From Maridesulfovibrio bastinii DSM 16055 (GTDB taxonomy: Bacteria; Desulfobacterota; Desulfovibrionia; Desulfovibrionales; Desulfovibrionaceae): DNA of 64,000 nt. The stretch spans positions 1 through 64,000 of the forward strand of contig NZ_AUCX01000023.1 in the NCBI RefSeq assembly GCF_000429985.1, written 5' to 3'. This document shows positions 1-8,626 of this stretch, piece after piece (the first letter of the stretch is position 1; every line of letters begins with the position of its first letter). The position numbers and the translations under genes are program-made. The notes under the pieces were generated by a model. The model searched no databases and was not told the DNA's origin. It worked only from the letters and a program-made list of their open reading frames with translations.

Positions 1-1
1 A

Positions 2-280
2 AGACTTTACAAACGTCGAAAAGAAACCGTTGAGCGTAGTTTTGCTGATGCAAAAGAGCTTCACGGACATCGCTATGCCAGAATGCGCGGCCTCTCGAAG
101 GCTCAAGAACAAAGTCTCCTCTGCGCAGCCTGCCAAAACATGAAGAAAATAGCGCTTATCCTAAGCGCTAGACGCATATTTTCTGATATTTTTAAAACTA
201 TTGCCTTCAAAGAGAGTTCCGTTCACTGTTTTGCTTCGAACTTGGGATTTGATCGACCAAATTTAAATTTTTCAAACTAA
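2..280 (+). mobile_element. C-terminal part of an IS1182-family transposase (cut by window edge)
   Basis: The frame open from base 2 encodes about 92 residues and ends with TAA at 280. It contains RRKETVERSFADAKELHG followed by HRYARMRGLSKAQEQ and a CQNMKKIA motif, the usual C-terminal end of the DDE domain in IS1182-type transposases (the final catalytic Glu lies in the KETVERSF segment). The N-terminal catalytic part lies outside the window, so whether the element is intact cannot be judged. The last roughly 35 residues after ALILSARR show no motif I recognise. The terminal inverted repeat of the element was not identified; it should lie between 280 and about 345. Confidence 0.8.
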
Positions 281-305
281 ATCGAACAGAAATAGGGCGT
301 AATAA

Positions 306-332
306 AACCCCGCTTTTAAAAAAAACGGGGTT
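306..332. terminator. GC stem, possible terminator at the IS end
   Basis: AACCCCG (306-312) and CGGGGTT (326-332) form a 7-bp stem around an A-rich loop. Read on the minus strand the stem is followed by TTTATT, so it best suits minus-strand termination. It may also belong to the end of the insertion sequence. Confidence 0.4.
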
Positions 333-345
333 AGTCAGCAATCTG

Positions 346-387
346 AAATAAAAGAATCCCTGCCTTGCGGCAGGGATTCTTTTATTT
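346..387. terminator. 19-bp perfect hairpin terminator after ugd
   Basis: The 19-base arms 346-364 and 369-387 are exact reverse complements around a TTGC loop. The GC-rich core is GGCAGGGA, and the A/T-rich outer arms supply a T-run in both directions. The hairpin abuts the stop codon of the minus-strand UDP-glucose dehydrogenase gene and can insulate it from the insertion sequence on the left. Confidence 0.85.
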
Positions 388-1731
388 CTAGCTGTTGCAG
401 ACAGGCTTACGTCCTATTGAGAAATAGGCAAAACCGTTATCTCCCAGATATGCGGGGTCATACAAATTTCTACCGTCAAAAAGGACTGGGGCCTTCAAAT
501 AATCTTTAATCCTTTTAAAATCAGGATTCCTGAACTGGTTCCAGTCGGTAACAACCGCCAGAGCATTTGCTTCAGGCAGGACATCATACTGTCCGTCAAC
601 GATTTCAACAAGGCTGTTTTCATTTAAAATTTTACGGGCATTTTCATGTGCAACAGGGTCAAAAGCTTTAATCTTCATTCCAAGAGCTGTTAATTCAGAT
701 ATGATTGCAAGAGCTGAAGATTCCCGCATATCATCTGTATTAGCTTTGAATGACAATCCCCACAAAGCAAGAGTTTTTCCTTCCACTCCACCCTGAGGCT
801 CAAAATATTCTTTAATTTTATCTGCGAGAACTTTTTTCTGCCTGTCATTTACAGAATCAACGGCCTTGATAAGTTCAGGTACAGCTCCAACTTCTTTTGC
901 AGTATTGATTAAGGCTTTAACATCTTTTGGAAAGCATGATCCGCCATAACCTACGCCGGGGTAGATAAAAAAGTATCCAATTCTATGGTCAGAACCTATA
1001 CCCAACCTGACTTCACGAACATCAGCTCCGACTTTTTCGCAGATACCGGAAATTTCATTAATAAAAGAAATTTTTGTTGCCAGCATGCAGTTAGCTGCAT
1101 ACTTGGTCATTTCTGCACTGCGGGTACCCATAAAAATAAGCTTTTCACGACTGCGGGCGTATGGAGCATAAAGATTTGCGAACTCTTTTCTCGTTTCTTC
1201 GTTCTCAGTTCCGACAACAACTCTATCCGGCTTCATGAAATCGTTGACTGCGTCCCCTTCCTTCAAAAATTCAGGATTAGAAGCAACATCGAAATCAATA
1301 TACATTCCACGCTTATCCAACTCTTCAACAATAATGGATCTAACTCTGTCAGCTGTTCCAACAGGTACTGTTGATTTATCCACTATGATTTTAGGATCAA
1401 GCATGGTCCTTCCGATTTCACGAGCAACAGCTTCAACATATTGAAGGTCGCAACGGCCATCACTGCCACAGGGTGTTCCTACTGTAATAAAGACAAATTT
1501 TGCTTTGGTTATCCCTTCTTCAAGACTTGTTGTAAAAAAAAGCCTTTCGTCGTCAAAATTTCTCTTAACCATATCTTCAAGGCCGGGCTCAAAAATATGA
1601 ATTTTACCCTGCTTAAGAGTTTCAATTACGTCAGGATTAACATCAACACACCAGACATGATTACCCATCTCGGCCAGACACGCTGCACTGACAAGACCTA
1701 CATACCCTGTCCCTACAATACATATATTCAT
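388..1731 (-). CDS. ugd: UDP-glucose 6-dehydrogenase
   Basis: The 447-residue product should oxidise UDP-glucose to UDP-glucuronate in two NAD-dependent steps, supplying precursor for capsule, exopolysaccharide or lipopolysaccharide sugars. The N-terminal Rossmann motif GTGYVGLVSAACLA (residues 7-20) is followed by the substrate-binding SNPEFLKEGDAV (151-162) and the catalytic cysteine motif GYGGSCFPKD with Cys266. The C-terminal NAD/UDP-binding domain (about 320-447) contains LWGLSFKANTDDMRES. Length matches the bacterial Ugd/TuaD family. The gene stands alone, with a strong hairpin behind it and a 370-base divergent gap to pdxJ. UDP-mannuronate dehydrogenases are related, but the overall pattern favours Ugd. 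Confidence 0.93.
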   Translation of the reverse strand: MNICIVGTGYVGLVSAACLAEMGNHVWCVDVNPDVIETLKQGKIHIFEPGLEDMVKRNFDDERLFFTTSLEEGITKAKFVFITVGTPCGSDGRCDLQYVEAVAREIGRTMLDPKIIVDKSTVPVGTADRVRSIIVEELDKRGMYIDFDVASNPEFLKEGDAVNDFMKPDRVVVGTENEETRKEFANLYAPYARSREKLIFMGTRSAEMTKYAANCMLATKISFINEISGICEKVGADVREVRLGIGSDHRIGYFFIYPGVGYGGSCFPKDVKALINTAKEVGAVPELIKAVDSVNDRQKKVLADKIKEYFEPQGGVEGKTLALWGLSFKANTDDMRESSALAIISELTALGMKIKAFDPVAHENARKILNENSLVEIVDGQYDVLPEANALAVVTDWNQFRNPDFKRIKDYLKAPVLFDGRNLYDPAYLGDNGFAYFSIGRKPVCNS

Positions 1732-2103
1732 AAAATTCTCTCTCTTTCGTATATTTTACAGAAAAATGTCCACAAAATATAAATTTTAAGCAGCTATATT
1801 TTAATAAATGTCATCCGGTAATAGCTGCCGAATTTGCCCTCCGGAAAGGCTAAAACAAGTATAATTTAAATTTCAGCTAGTTATGATTTTTTCAATCTCA
1901 AAACAGCTCATAACCAAATCTTTTGCTAATCCCGATAGCTCTAGAACAAATTCAATGTCAACCAGAGATCCGTTACAAAAGAATGTCGGTTGCCTTTCCG
2001 GTTTGATAAATATATCTTTTAAAAAATTTGATAGAATAAAATTTTATAGCTGTGCATATTATCATAATTATAAATATGGGCTCAATACCCGGAGGAAATA
2101 ACA
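1732..2103. other. Divergent intergenic region between ugd and pdxJ
   Basis: These 370 AT-rich bases separate two divergent genes and must carry both promoters. No confident -35/-10 pair, riboswitch or RNA gene was recognised. A CCGGAGGAAATAACAATG segment at the right end supplies a strong Shine-Dalgarno sequence for pdxJ. A 72-codon frame (1883-2101) lies here but has no ribosome site or protein-like character. Confidence 0.6.
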
Positions 2104-2829
2104 ATGCCTTTTCTTTGTGTTAATGTTGACCATGTCGCTACGATTAGACAAGCAAGACTGGGAACTGAACCTGATCCCGTTACCGCGGCAGCAATTGCGG
2201 AGCTAGCAGGTGCAACTGGCATAATAATGCACCTTAGAGAAGACCGCAGGCATATTCAGGATAGAGACATAGAACTCATAAACAGAACCATCCAGACAAA
2301 ATTTAATTTTGAAATGGCCGCTACAGAAGAAATGCAGGCTTTAGCTTTAAAATATAAACCGGCTACAGTCTGTCTTGTTCCTGAGAAGAGAAAAGAGCTG
2401 ACCACCGAAGGTGGCCTTAACTGCATTGGTAATGAAGAAAAACTTAAAGATTATCTGGCTCCACTGCATGAACTGGGAGTCCGTTCAAGCCTGTTTATTG
2501 ATGCGGATCCGGAACAAATAGAAGCTGCAAAAAAAATTGGAGCCCACTATGTAGAAATACACACAGGCCATTTTGCAGATGCCGCAACTCGCCCTGAGCA
2601 AAAAAAAGAGCTGGATAAAATTATTAAAGGAATTGAATTAAGCCAGAGCTATGGTTTGAAAGTTAATCTTGGCCACGGATTAAACTACATAAATATCAAA
2701 GATTTTGCCAAAGTTCCCGGCATTTGTGAATATTCAATAGGTCATTCCATAATGGCAAGGGCCATCATGATCGGTTTGGATAAAGCTGTTAGAGACATGA
2801 TTGAAATCATTAATTCTTTTGTGGATTAA
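2104..2829 (+). CDS. pdxJ: Pyridoxine 5'-phosphate synthase
   Basis: PdxJ condenses 1-deoxyxylulose 5-phosphate with 3-amino-2-oxopropyl phosphate to make pyridoxine 5'-phosphate, the last step of the DXP-dependent vitamin B6 route. The 241-residue TIM-barrel protein opens with [14 protein letters not shown], the family signature. It also has [17 protein letters not shown] (about residues 39-55), the EIHTGHFAD segment and the phosphate-binding GHGLNY and [12 protein letters not shown] near the C terminus. Length is normal. A GGAGG ribosome site sits 8 bases before the ATG. It is followed after 4 bases by acpS, the same pdxJ-acpS order seen in many Proteobacteria, so the two are probably co-transcribed. 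Confidence 0.95.
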   Translation: MPFLCVNVDHVATIRQARLGTEPDPVTAAAIAELAGATGIIMHLREDRRHIQDRDIELINRTIQTKFNFEMAATEEMQALALKYKPATVCLVPEKRKELTTEGGLNCIGNEEKLKDYLAPLHELGVRSSLFIDADPEQIEAAKKIGAHYVEIHTGHFADAATRPEQKKELDKIIKGIELSQSYGLKVNLGHGLNYINIKDFAKVPGICEYSIGHSIMARAIMIGLDKAVRDMIEIINSFVD

Positions 2830-2833
2830 TTTT

Positions 2834-3208
2834 ATGATAGTCGGACTGGGACTGGACATCACAGAACTTGACCGTATTGAACGCTCCCTGAACAAATTCG
2901 GGGAGCGTTTTCTATCCAAAATTCTAACTGATTCTGAAATAAAAATGATTCCTGAAAAAAATCCTATCCCATTTTTAGCTGCACGCTTTGCCGCAAAAGA
3001 AGCTGCGGTAAAAGCACTGGGAACAGGATTCAGCAATGGTATAACATTTCATTCCATCATAACTGCCAAGAATCATCTTGGAGCACCAACAATTTCCTTA
3101 ACTGGCAAAGCCCTAGAAAGAAGCAAAGAACTCTGCGTAAACAGAATTTCGGTATCTTTAACCCACGGTCGAGACAATGCGGTTGCAGTTGTGATAATGG
3201 AATCATGA
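2834..3208 (+). CDS. acpS: Holo-[acyl-carrier-protein] synthase
   Basis: AcpS moves the 4'-phosphopantetheine arm of CoA onto a serine of apo-ACP, activating it for fatty-acid synthesis. The 124-residue protein starts MIVGLGLDITELDRIE, where the Asp of the GxDI motif binds Mg2+. It contains the second signature FAAKEAAVKALGTG with the Mg-binding Glu, and ends VSLTHGRDNAVAVVIM. A start 11 codons upstream (2801) would overlap pdxJ, and the conserved N terminus makes the ATG at 2834 the right choice. It lies 4 bases after pdxJ and about 40 bases before the NAD(P)HX repair gene, in one transcriptional run. Confidence 0.93.
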   Translation: MIVGLGLDITELDRIERSLNKFGERFLSKILTDSEIKMIPEKNPIPFLAARFAAKEAAVKALGTGFSNGITFHSIITAKNHLGAPTISLTGKALERSKELCVNRISVSLTHGRDNAVAVVIMES

Positions 3209-3249
3209 TCTTTTCTTCTTAAACATTATCTGTGAATCAGGAGCTTTTT

Positions 3250-4788
3250 ATGTTTTCACCTCTGCCGACTCCAGCTGAAATGAATTTATGGGATAATAAA
3301 ACCATAAATGAAATAGGTATACATGGCGATATCCTAATGGAAAACGCCAGTAGGGAAGCTACTCGCAACCTTCAAAAACTACAGGGAGATCTGAGCAATA
3401 AACAATTTTTTATTATTTGCGGCCCCGGTAACAATGGAGGGGACGGATTTGCGATGGGAAGACAGCTCATGGATTTTGGTGCCAGAGTCACCATTTTCCA
3501 CACCCATCCTCAAAGCAGATATACTGGGGATGCAGAGTACAACTTCAAACTGGCCTCTAAAATAGGAGTTGAACTAAAGCAGATATCAGAAGATTTTATT
3601 CCTGATTTTTATAAAGCGGATATTATTATTGATGCTCTGCTAGGAACAGGATTTGAAGGTGAGCTTCGTCCTAACTTTCTAAAATTAGTAAATAAAATAA
3701 ATGAATCTAAAAAAACAAGCTTCATATTGTCCATAGATATTCCTTCAGGGCTTCATGGGGAAAAAGGTATTGCGCAACCTGAGGCTGTCCATGCCGACGC
3801 GACAATTACATTTGAAGCAGCCAAAATAGGACTTAGACAACCTTCTGCTGAAAAATATACCGGTAAACTAATTATATGCCCGATAGGTATTCCTAAGCTT
3901 ATTAAAAACAAATATCCTGTACAACACTTTGAAATTGAAGAAAATATTCTTAAGCATATTCCTTTTCCTGCACCGGAAATGCATAAAGGAACATCCGGGC
4001 ATCTTTTGATTGTTGGAGGATCTCCAGGAATTACAGGAGCGTTACAACTGGCAGGACTTGGGGCTTTAAGAGCAGGAACAGGTCTTGTAACCCTTGCTTG
4101 CCCGTCCAAACTGGTTCCACAGGTAAAAACATGGATGCCGGAACTGATGACTCATGGATTAGGGAACGGAGAAGATTGGGATGATAAGGCTGCAGAAGAA
4201 TTGATTTCCATCGCTTCCAACTTTCAGGCTATAGTTATAGGTCCGGGTCTTGGCCGTTCTGAAAAAGCTATAAGCCTTGTTGAAAAATTTTCATCAGCCA
4301 ACCACCCCCCTTGTGTTTTTGACGCAGATGCTCTTTATGCAATTTCAAAAAGTCATAAAGCAAATATTAATCTAGCTGAAAATTCTGTTTTAACACCTCA
4401 TCCTGGAGAAATGGCCACCCTTATCTCTTCAGATATTGAGACAGTCCAAAAACACAGAATTGAAACAGCTCGAAACTATGCAAAGTCAAAAAAAGTGTAC
4501 CTCGTACTCAAAGGAGCTGGAACAGTTATAGGCTGCCCAGACAACAAAATTCTGCAGTGTTCAGTCTCAGCACCCAATCTGGCTACAGGCGGCTCGGGTG
4601 ATATTCTAGCAGGAATCATAGGCTCTCTTCTTGCCAGAGGTCTGCCTGCTATGCAAAGCTCCGCAATCGGGGTATACTGGCACGCACGAAGTGGACAATA
4701 CCTGAGTGGTGACTTTCCGTTTCGCGGTAATCTTTCAACTGAAACTGCAAACTCACTTCCAAAAGTTCTTAAGGAGATATTATGCTGA
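3250..4788 (+). CDS. nnr: Bifunctional NAD(P)H-hydrate epimerase / ADP-dependent dehydratase
   Basis: This metabolite-repair enzyme restores NAD(P)H from its damaged hydrated form: the N-terminal YjeF_N half epimerises NAD(P)HX and the C-terminal ribokinase-like half dehydrates it using ADP. The N half (about residues 1-215) has FIICGPGNNGGDGFAMGR and SIDIPSGLHGE. The C half (about 235-512) has the carbohydrate-kinase signature near LTPHPGEMATL, the LKGAGTVI segment and the catalytic ATGGSGDILAGIIGSLLARG region. CAGGAG just ahead of the ATG at 3250 supports that start; a GTG 6 codons upstream is less likely. The 3' end overlaps the next gene by 7 bases, so they are probably translationally coupled. 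Confidence 0.93.
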   Translation: MFSPLPTPAEMNLWDNKTINEIGIHGDILMENASREATRNLQKLQGDLSNKQFFIICGPGNNGGDGFAMGRQLMDFGARVTIFHTHPQSRYTGDAEYNFKLASKIGVELKQISEDFIPDFYKADIIIDALLGTGFEGELRPNFLKLVNKINESKKTSFILSIDIPSGLHGEKGIAQPEAVHADATITFEAAKIGLRQPSAEKYTGKLIICPIGIPKLIKNKYPVQHFEIEENILKHIPFPAPEMHKGTSGHLLIVGGSPGITGALQLAGLGALRAGTGLVTLACPSKLVPQVKTWMPELMTHGLGNGEDWDDKAAEELISIASNFQAIVIGPGLGRSEKAISLVEKFSSANHPPCVFDADALYAISKSHKANINLAENSVLTPHPGEMATLISSDIETVQKHRIETARNYAKSKKVYLVLKGAGTVIGCPDNKILQCSVSAPNLATGGSGDILAGIIGSLLARGLPAMQSSAIGVYWHARSGQYLSGDFPFRGNLSTETANSLPKVLKEILC

Positions 4789-5237
4789 AAGCCAAAGATA
4801 TAATGAGTACAGATGTTGTCACGCTGACACCGGACACAGATATTGCTACAGCTGCTAAACTTCTTGTTGAAAGGCACATAAATGGAGTCCCGGTGATTAA
4901 TGAAGATGGAAGCTTAGCTGGAGTATTGTGTCAAAGTGACCTTGTAGCACAGCAGAAATCAGTACGCCTTCCTTCATTATTCACTCTGCTTGATGGATAT
5001 ATTGCATTCACATCAAACGCAGAAATGGAAAAAGAAATCTCCAAAATATCTGCCACAAAGGTAGAACAGGCGATGACAGTCTCCCCAAAAACAATCACAC
5101 CTGAGGCCACAATTGAAGATATTGCAAATTTAATGATAAATAAAAAACTTTACACACTTCCGGTCATTGAAAATAAAAAATTAATTGGAATTGTGGGTAA
5201 AGAAGACATTTTAAAAGTTTTGACTAATAATGACTAA
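4782..5237 (+). CDS. Tandem CBS-domain protein
   Basis: The 151-residue soluble protein is made of two CBS repeats (about residues 1-58 and 85-148), each with the KDIMS/AMTVSP...TPEATIEDIANLM pattern ending in GVLCQSDLV or GIVGKEDIL. CBS pairs bind adenosine nucleotides (AMP, ATP, SAM) and usually sense energy or redox state. There is no attached catalytic domain, so it probably acts on a partner protein. AAGGAGATATT precedes the ATG, and the gene overlaps the NAD(P)HX repair gene by 7 bases. The 30-residue linker between the repeats is longer than in minimal CBS pairs. Ligand and partner cannot be read from the sequence. Confidence 0.85.
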   Translation: MLKAKDIMSTDVVTLTPDTDIATAAKLLVERHINGVPVINEDGSLAGVLCQSDLVAQQKSVRLPSLFTLLDGYIAFTSNAEMEKEISKISATKVEQAMTVSPKTITPEATIEDIANLMINKKLYTLPVIENKKLIGIVGKEDILKVLTNND

Positions 5238-5246
5238 ACGGTTGAT

Positions 5247-5726
5247 ATGAAATTAATTTTACCTGATGAGCAGGCCACCATAAAGCTTGGTCTGGCTCTT
5301 GCCAATTTTCTTAAGGGCAGGAAAAAATTTCTGCCCTTTTTTTTCAATGGAGACCTTGGATCTGGAAAAACTACTCTGGTTAAATCTCTTGTCGAAAATC
5401 TTCCTGGAGCAGAAAACGCAGAAGTTAGCAGCCCAAGTTTCAATATTCTTAATATCTACCCGACAAAACCACGCGTTAATCATTTTGACCTATATAGACT
5501 GGAAGGACAGACCCCTGATGACGATTTTTTTGATTTGCTGAACAACAAAAAATCTTTGACAGTTGTAGAGTGGGTTCAGTATCTGGACATTAATTTATGG
5601 CCGGAAAGCGCAATACTTTTTTTCTGGCAACCTGCAGAGTCAGGCAGAATAATTAAATTGACCAATCACGGCGAGGCGTCAGATCTCTATAATGATCTGC
5701 TGTCGCATCTCAAGTCTTTTACATAA
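5247..5726 (+). CDS. tsaE: tRNA threonylcarbamoyladenosine biosynthesis ATPase TsaE
   Basis: TsaE is the P-loop ATPase that works with TsaB and TsaD to make the universal t6A37 modification on ANN-reading tRNAs. The 159-residue sequence has the Walker A motif GDLGSGKTTL (residues 35-44), the SSPSFNI segment, the HFDLYRLE motif and the VVEWVQYL Walker-B-like strand containing the conserved Glu-Trp pair. Length is normal for the family. It starts 9 bases after the CBS gene and ends 42 bases before lysC, so it sits within the same plus-strand run. tsaB and tsaD are not in the window. Confidence 0.92.
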   Translation: MKLILPDEQATIKLGLALANFLKGRKKFLPFFFNGDLGSGKTTLVKSLVENLPGAENAEVSSPSFNILNIYPTKPRVNHFDLYRLEGQTPDDDFFDLLNNKKSLTVVEWVQYLDINLWPESAILFFWQPAESGRIIKLTNHGEASDLYNDLLSHLKSFT

Positions 5727-5760
5727 AACATTCCCGTTCAATTCATGCGGTAAGGAGAAA

Positions 5761-5772
5761 ATGTTCACATGA
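5761..5772 (+). other. Three-codon mini-ORF overlapping the lysC start
   Basis: ATG TTC ACA TGA lies directly after TAAGGAGAAA, and its stop codon overlaps the lysC initiation codon (ATGA at 5769-5772). The Shine-Dalgarno GGAG is 3 bases from this ATG and 11 bases from the lysC ATG, so ribosomes could load at either. This may be chance. Confidence 0.3.
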
Positions 5773-7007
5773 ACATCGTGGTACAAAAATTCGGCGGAAC
5801 ATCGGTCAGAAATCTGAAATGCATGAAACAAGTTTTGGAAAAAGTCCTTGTCCCATACAACAAGGGCAATAAAGTTGTTGTTGTACTTTCAGCTATGTCC
5901 GGAGAAACCAATAGACTTCTAGGACTTGCTGATGAGTGGTCCTCAACTCCTGATAAAGCAGAGCTGGACTCGCTGGTATCTACAGGAGAACAGGTTTCAA
6001 CCGCTCTTTTTACTATGCTGCTAAAAGACAAAGGGATTAAAGCCCGTTCCCTTTTAGGTTTTCAGGCTCCGATCAAAACAAATTCTGCTTTTACAAGGGC
6101 CAGAATTTTAAATATCGACAATGAAAAAATTAAATCCATGCTTGAAGAATACGACATACTTGTTGTTGCCGGATTCCAAGGATGTGATGAAAATCAAAGG
6201 ATCACAACTCTTGGCCGCGGTGGTTCAGACACATCTGCTGTTGCCATAGCAGCTGTTCTGAAAGCTGAAGTCTGCGAAATTTTTACAGACGTCCCCGGAG
6301 TTTTTACAACCGATCCCAATATATGCTCTCAAGCCAGAAAACTTGATACCGTAACGTATGACGAAATGCTGGAAATGGCCAGTATGGGTGCAAAAGTATT
6401 ACAAATACGTTCAGTTGAATTCGCTAAAAAATATAATGTTAAAGTTCACGTCCGCTCCACTTTCAGCGACGAAATCGGAACATATGTCACTCAGGAGGAC
6501 AAAAAGATGGAATCCCTACTAGTTTCAGGAATTGCTTATGATAAAGATCAGGCTCGAATTACCCTCGCTCGGGTTAAGGATGTACCCGGTGTCTCAGCCA
6601 GCCTGTTCACTCCCATAGCAGAACAGGGAATCCTTGTAGACATGATTGTCCAGAACCCGAGCCGTGACGGCAGAACAGATATGACTTTCACCGTACCCAG
6701 AGCTGATCTTAATAAAACGCTCGAAATCATTGATTCAATCCGGGAAGAAATGGGTACTGAAGAAGTTCTGTACGACAAAAATGTTTGTAAAATTTCAGTT
6801 ATCGGTGTTGGAATGCGCAATCATTCCGGCGTAGCTTCAAAAGCTTTTAAAGCTTTAAGGGAAGACAATATCAATATCCTCATGATCAGTACCTCTGAGA
6901 TTAAAATTACCTGCCTGATAGAGGAAAAATACACCGAGCTTGCCATAAGAACTCTTCACAATACCTTCGGTCTTGATCAGAGTGCGGTCGAAGAAAATTT
7001 AAATTGA
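5769..7007 (+). CDS. lysC: Aspartate kinase
   Basis: The enzyme phosphorylates aspartate to aspartyl-4-phosphate, the first committed step to lysine, methionine, threonine and (through threonine) isoleucine. The 412-residue protein has the kinase signature VVQKFGGTSV at the N terminus, a TTLGRGGSDTSAVAIA segment (about residues 153-168) and FTDVPGVFTTDP. Two ACT domains follow (about 265-400), with VKDVPGVSASLF and VIGVGMRNHSGVASKAF, the regulatory part that usually binds lysine and/or threonine. Length fits the monofunctional class. It directly precedes citramalate synthase, whose ATG overlaps the tail region by a few bases, linking aspartate- and pyruvate-derived amino acid pathways. Confidence 0.95.
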   Translation: MNIVVQKFGGTSVRNLKCMKQVLEKVLVPYNKGNKVVVVLSAMSGETNRLLGLADEWSSTPDKAELDSLVSTGEQVSTALFTMLLKDKGIKARSLLGFQAPIKTNSAFTRARILNIDNEKIKSMLEEYDILVVAGFQGCDENQRITTLGRGGSDTSAVAIAAVLKAEVCEIFTDVPGVFTTDPNICSQARKLDTVTYDEMLEMASMGAKVLQIRSVEFAKKYNVKVHVRSTFSDEIGTYVTQEDKKMESLLVSGIAYDKDQARITLARVKDVPGVSASLFTPIAEQGILVDMIVQNPSRDGRTDMTFTVPRADLNKTLEIIDSIREEMGTEEVLYDKNVCKISVIGVGMRNHSGVASKAFKALREDNINILMISTSEIKITCLIEEKYTELAIRTLHNTFGLDQSAVEENLN

Positions 7008-7009
7008 AA

Positions 7010-8626
7010 ATGAAAACAGTAAAAATATACGATACTACATTAAGAGACGGTACACAGTCAGAAGAAATAAATCTCAGCGTACAGGACAAAATTCGCCTTA
7101 CAATTAAACTTGATGAACTGGGAATCCATTATATTGAAGGAGGATGGCCCGGTTCTAACCCTACAGATGAAGAATTCTTTAATGAAATAAAAAATTATAA
7201 CCTCAAAACTGCAAAAGTTGCTGCTTTTGGTTCAACACACAACGTCCGAACTACCCCGGAAAAAGATAAAAATCTGAATGCGTTGATCAAATCAAAAGCT
7301 AAGGCTCTGACAATATTCGGTAAAACATGGGATTTTCATGTCACCGAAGCCTTAGGTATCAAACTTGATCGTAACCTCGAGTTGATAACTAACAGTTTGT
7401 CATACCTGAGGTCGCAGGTTGAAGATCTCTTTTTTGATGCTGAACACTTTTTTGATGGATTCAAAAATAACAGCGAGTATGCTCTGAGCTGCTTAAAGGC
7501 CGCTGTGGCTGGAGGAGCAGACATACTTGTGCTCTGCGATACCAACGGTGGGACACTCCCAAACGAAGTAGCAGAAATAATAAGAGAAGTTAAAAAAAAT
7601 ATTCCTGAGGCACAATTAGGAATACATGCTCATAACGACTGTGAACTGGCTGTAGCAAACTCAATTACCGCTGTAGAAAACGGTGCTGTTCAGATTCAGG
7701 GAACAATGAACGGTTACGGTGAGCGCTGTGGTAATGCAAATATATGCTCCATCATCCCAAATCTTGACCTTAAAATGGGATACAAAAGTATTGGTAAAGA
7801 AAAAATTGCCAAGCTTACTGAAGTATCTGCGTATGTGGCTGAGATAGCCAATCTGCGCCCATTCATGAGGCAACCATACGTTGGACAGGGAGCCTTTGCT
7901 CATAAAGGTGGAATCCATGTCAGTGCAGTTCTTAAAAACACTAAGACTTATGAACATGTGACTCCGGAAGAAGTTGGAAATACCCGCAGGGTACTTCTTT
8001 CAGACCTTGCAGGCGCAAGCAATATTCTTTTTAAAGCCAGACAGTATGGTTATGATCTGGCTAAAGATGATCCATCCGTCCAGACCATTCTTACGGAAAT
8101 AAAAGAAAGAGAAAAAATGGGGTACGAATATTCAGTAGCTGAAGCCTCGTTCGAACTTTTATTCTTTAAGGCTATGGGATGGTCCAAAAAATATTTTGAA
8201 TTTGTTAACTTCTTTGTTGTAGACGCCAAAAGAAGAGAGGATCTTGAACCTTTCTCGGAAGCTACAGTAATTGTCAAAGTTCATGGTGAAGAGAGCCATA
8301 CTGCTGCTTCAGGACAGGGACCTGTAAATGCTCTGGATGGAGCGTTGAGAAAATCATTAGAGCCATTTTATCCTGAGCTGAAAAATGTAAAACTTCAGGA
8401 TTTTAAAGTTAGAGTACTTTCGGGTGCTGTTCGCAGTTCTGATGGAACAAGTGCCAATGTTCGAGTACTGATTGAATCCACTGATGGGAAATCTCAGTGG
8501 ACTACAATGGGTGTCAGTAACAACATAATTGAGGCCAGTTGGCAGGCTCTGGTAGATTCTATAAATTACAAACTCTTTAAGGGTGACCCCCAGAAATGGC
8601 CTAAGCAAAATGAGCGGACAAAATAA
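7010..8626 (+). CDS. cimA: (R)-citramalate synthase
   Basis: CimA condenses acetyl-CoA with pyruvate to citramalate, starting the threonine-independent route to 2-oxobutyrate and isoleucine. The N terminus carries the DRE-TIM motif DTTLRDGTQSEEI with the metal-binding Asp, and the metal-binding GIHAHNDCELAVANS is present near residue 205. The GGIHVSAVLKN segment lies in the linker region. A LeuA-type dimerisation and allosteric domain occupies about residues 410-535. At 538 residues it matches the long CimA type (LeuA2 family) rather than 2-isopropylmalate or homocitrate synthases. The ATG at 7010 follows the lysC stop by 2 bases; a TTG at 7004 is a less likely start. No classical Shine-Dalgarno precedes it, suggesting coupling to lysC. 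Confidence 0.92.
   Translation: MKTVKIYDTTLRDGTQSEEINLSVQDKIRLTIKLDELGIHYIEGGWPGSNPTDEEFFNEIKNYNLKTAKVAAFGSTHNVRTTPEKDKNLNALIKSKAKALTIFGKTWDFHVTEALGIKLDRNLELITNSLSYLRSQVEDLFFDAEHFFDGFKNNSEYALSCLKAAVAGGADILVLCDTNGGTLPNEVAEIIREVKKNIPEAQLGIHAHNDCELAVANSITAVENGAVQIQGTMNGYGERCGNANICSIIPNLDLKMGYKSIGKEKIAKLTEVSAYVAEIANLRPFMRQPYVGQGAFAHKGGIHVSAVLKNTKTYEHVTPEEVGNTRRVLLSDLAGASNILFKARQYGYDLAKDDPSVQTILTEIKEREKMGYEYSVAEASFELLFFKAMGWSKKYFEFVNFFVVDAKRREDLEPFSEATVIVKVHGEESHTAASGQGPVNALDGALRKSLEPFYPELKNVKLQDFKVRVLSGAVRSSDGTSANVRVLIESTDGKSQWTTMGVSNNIIEASWQALVDSINYKLFKGDPQKWPKQNERTK

Noticed and set aside
1883-2101. 72-codon plus-strand frame ahead of pdxJ
   Set aside because: It has no ribosome site, atypical composition and lies in a divergent promoter region; no family resemblance.
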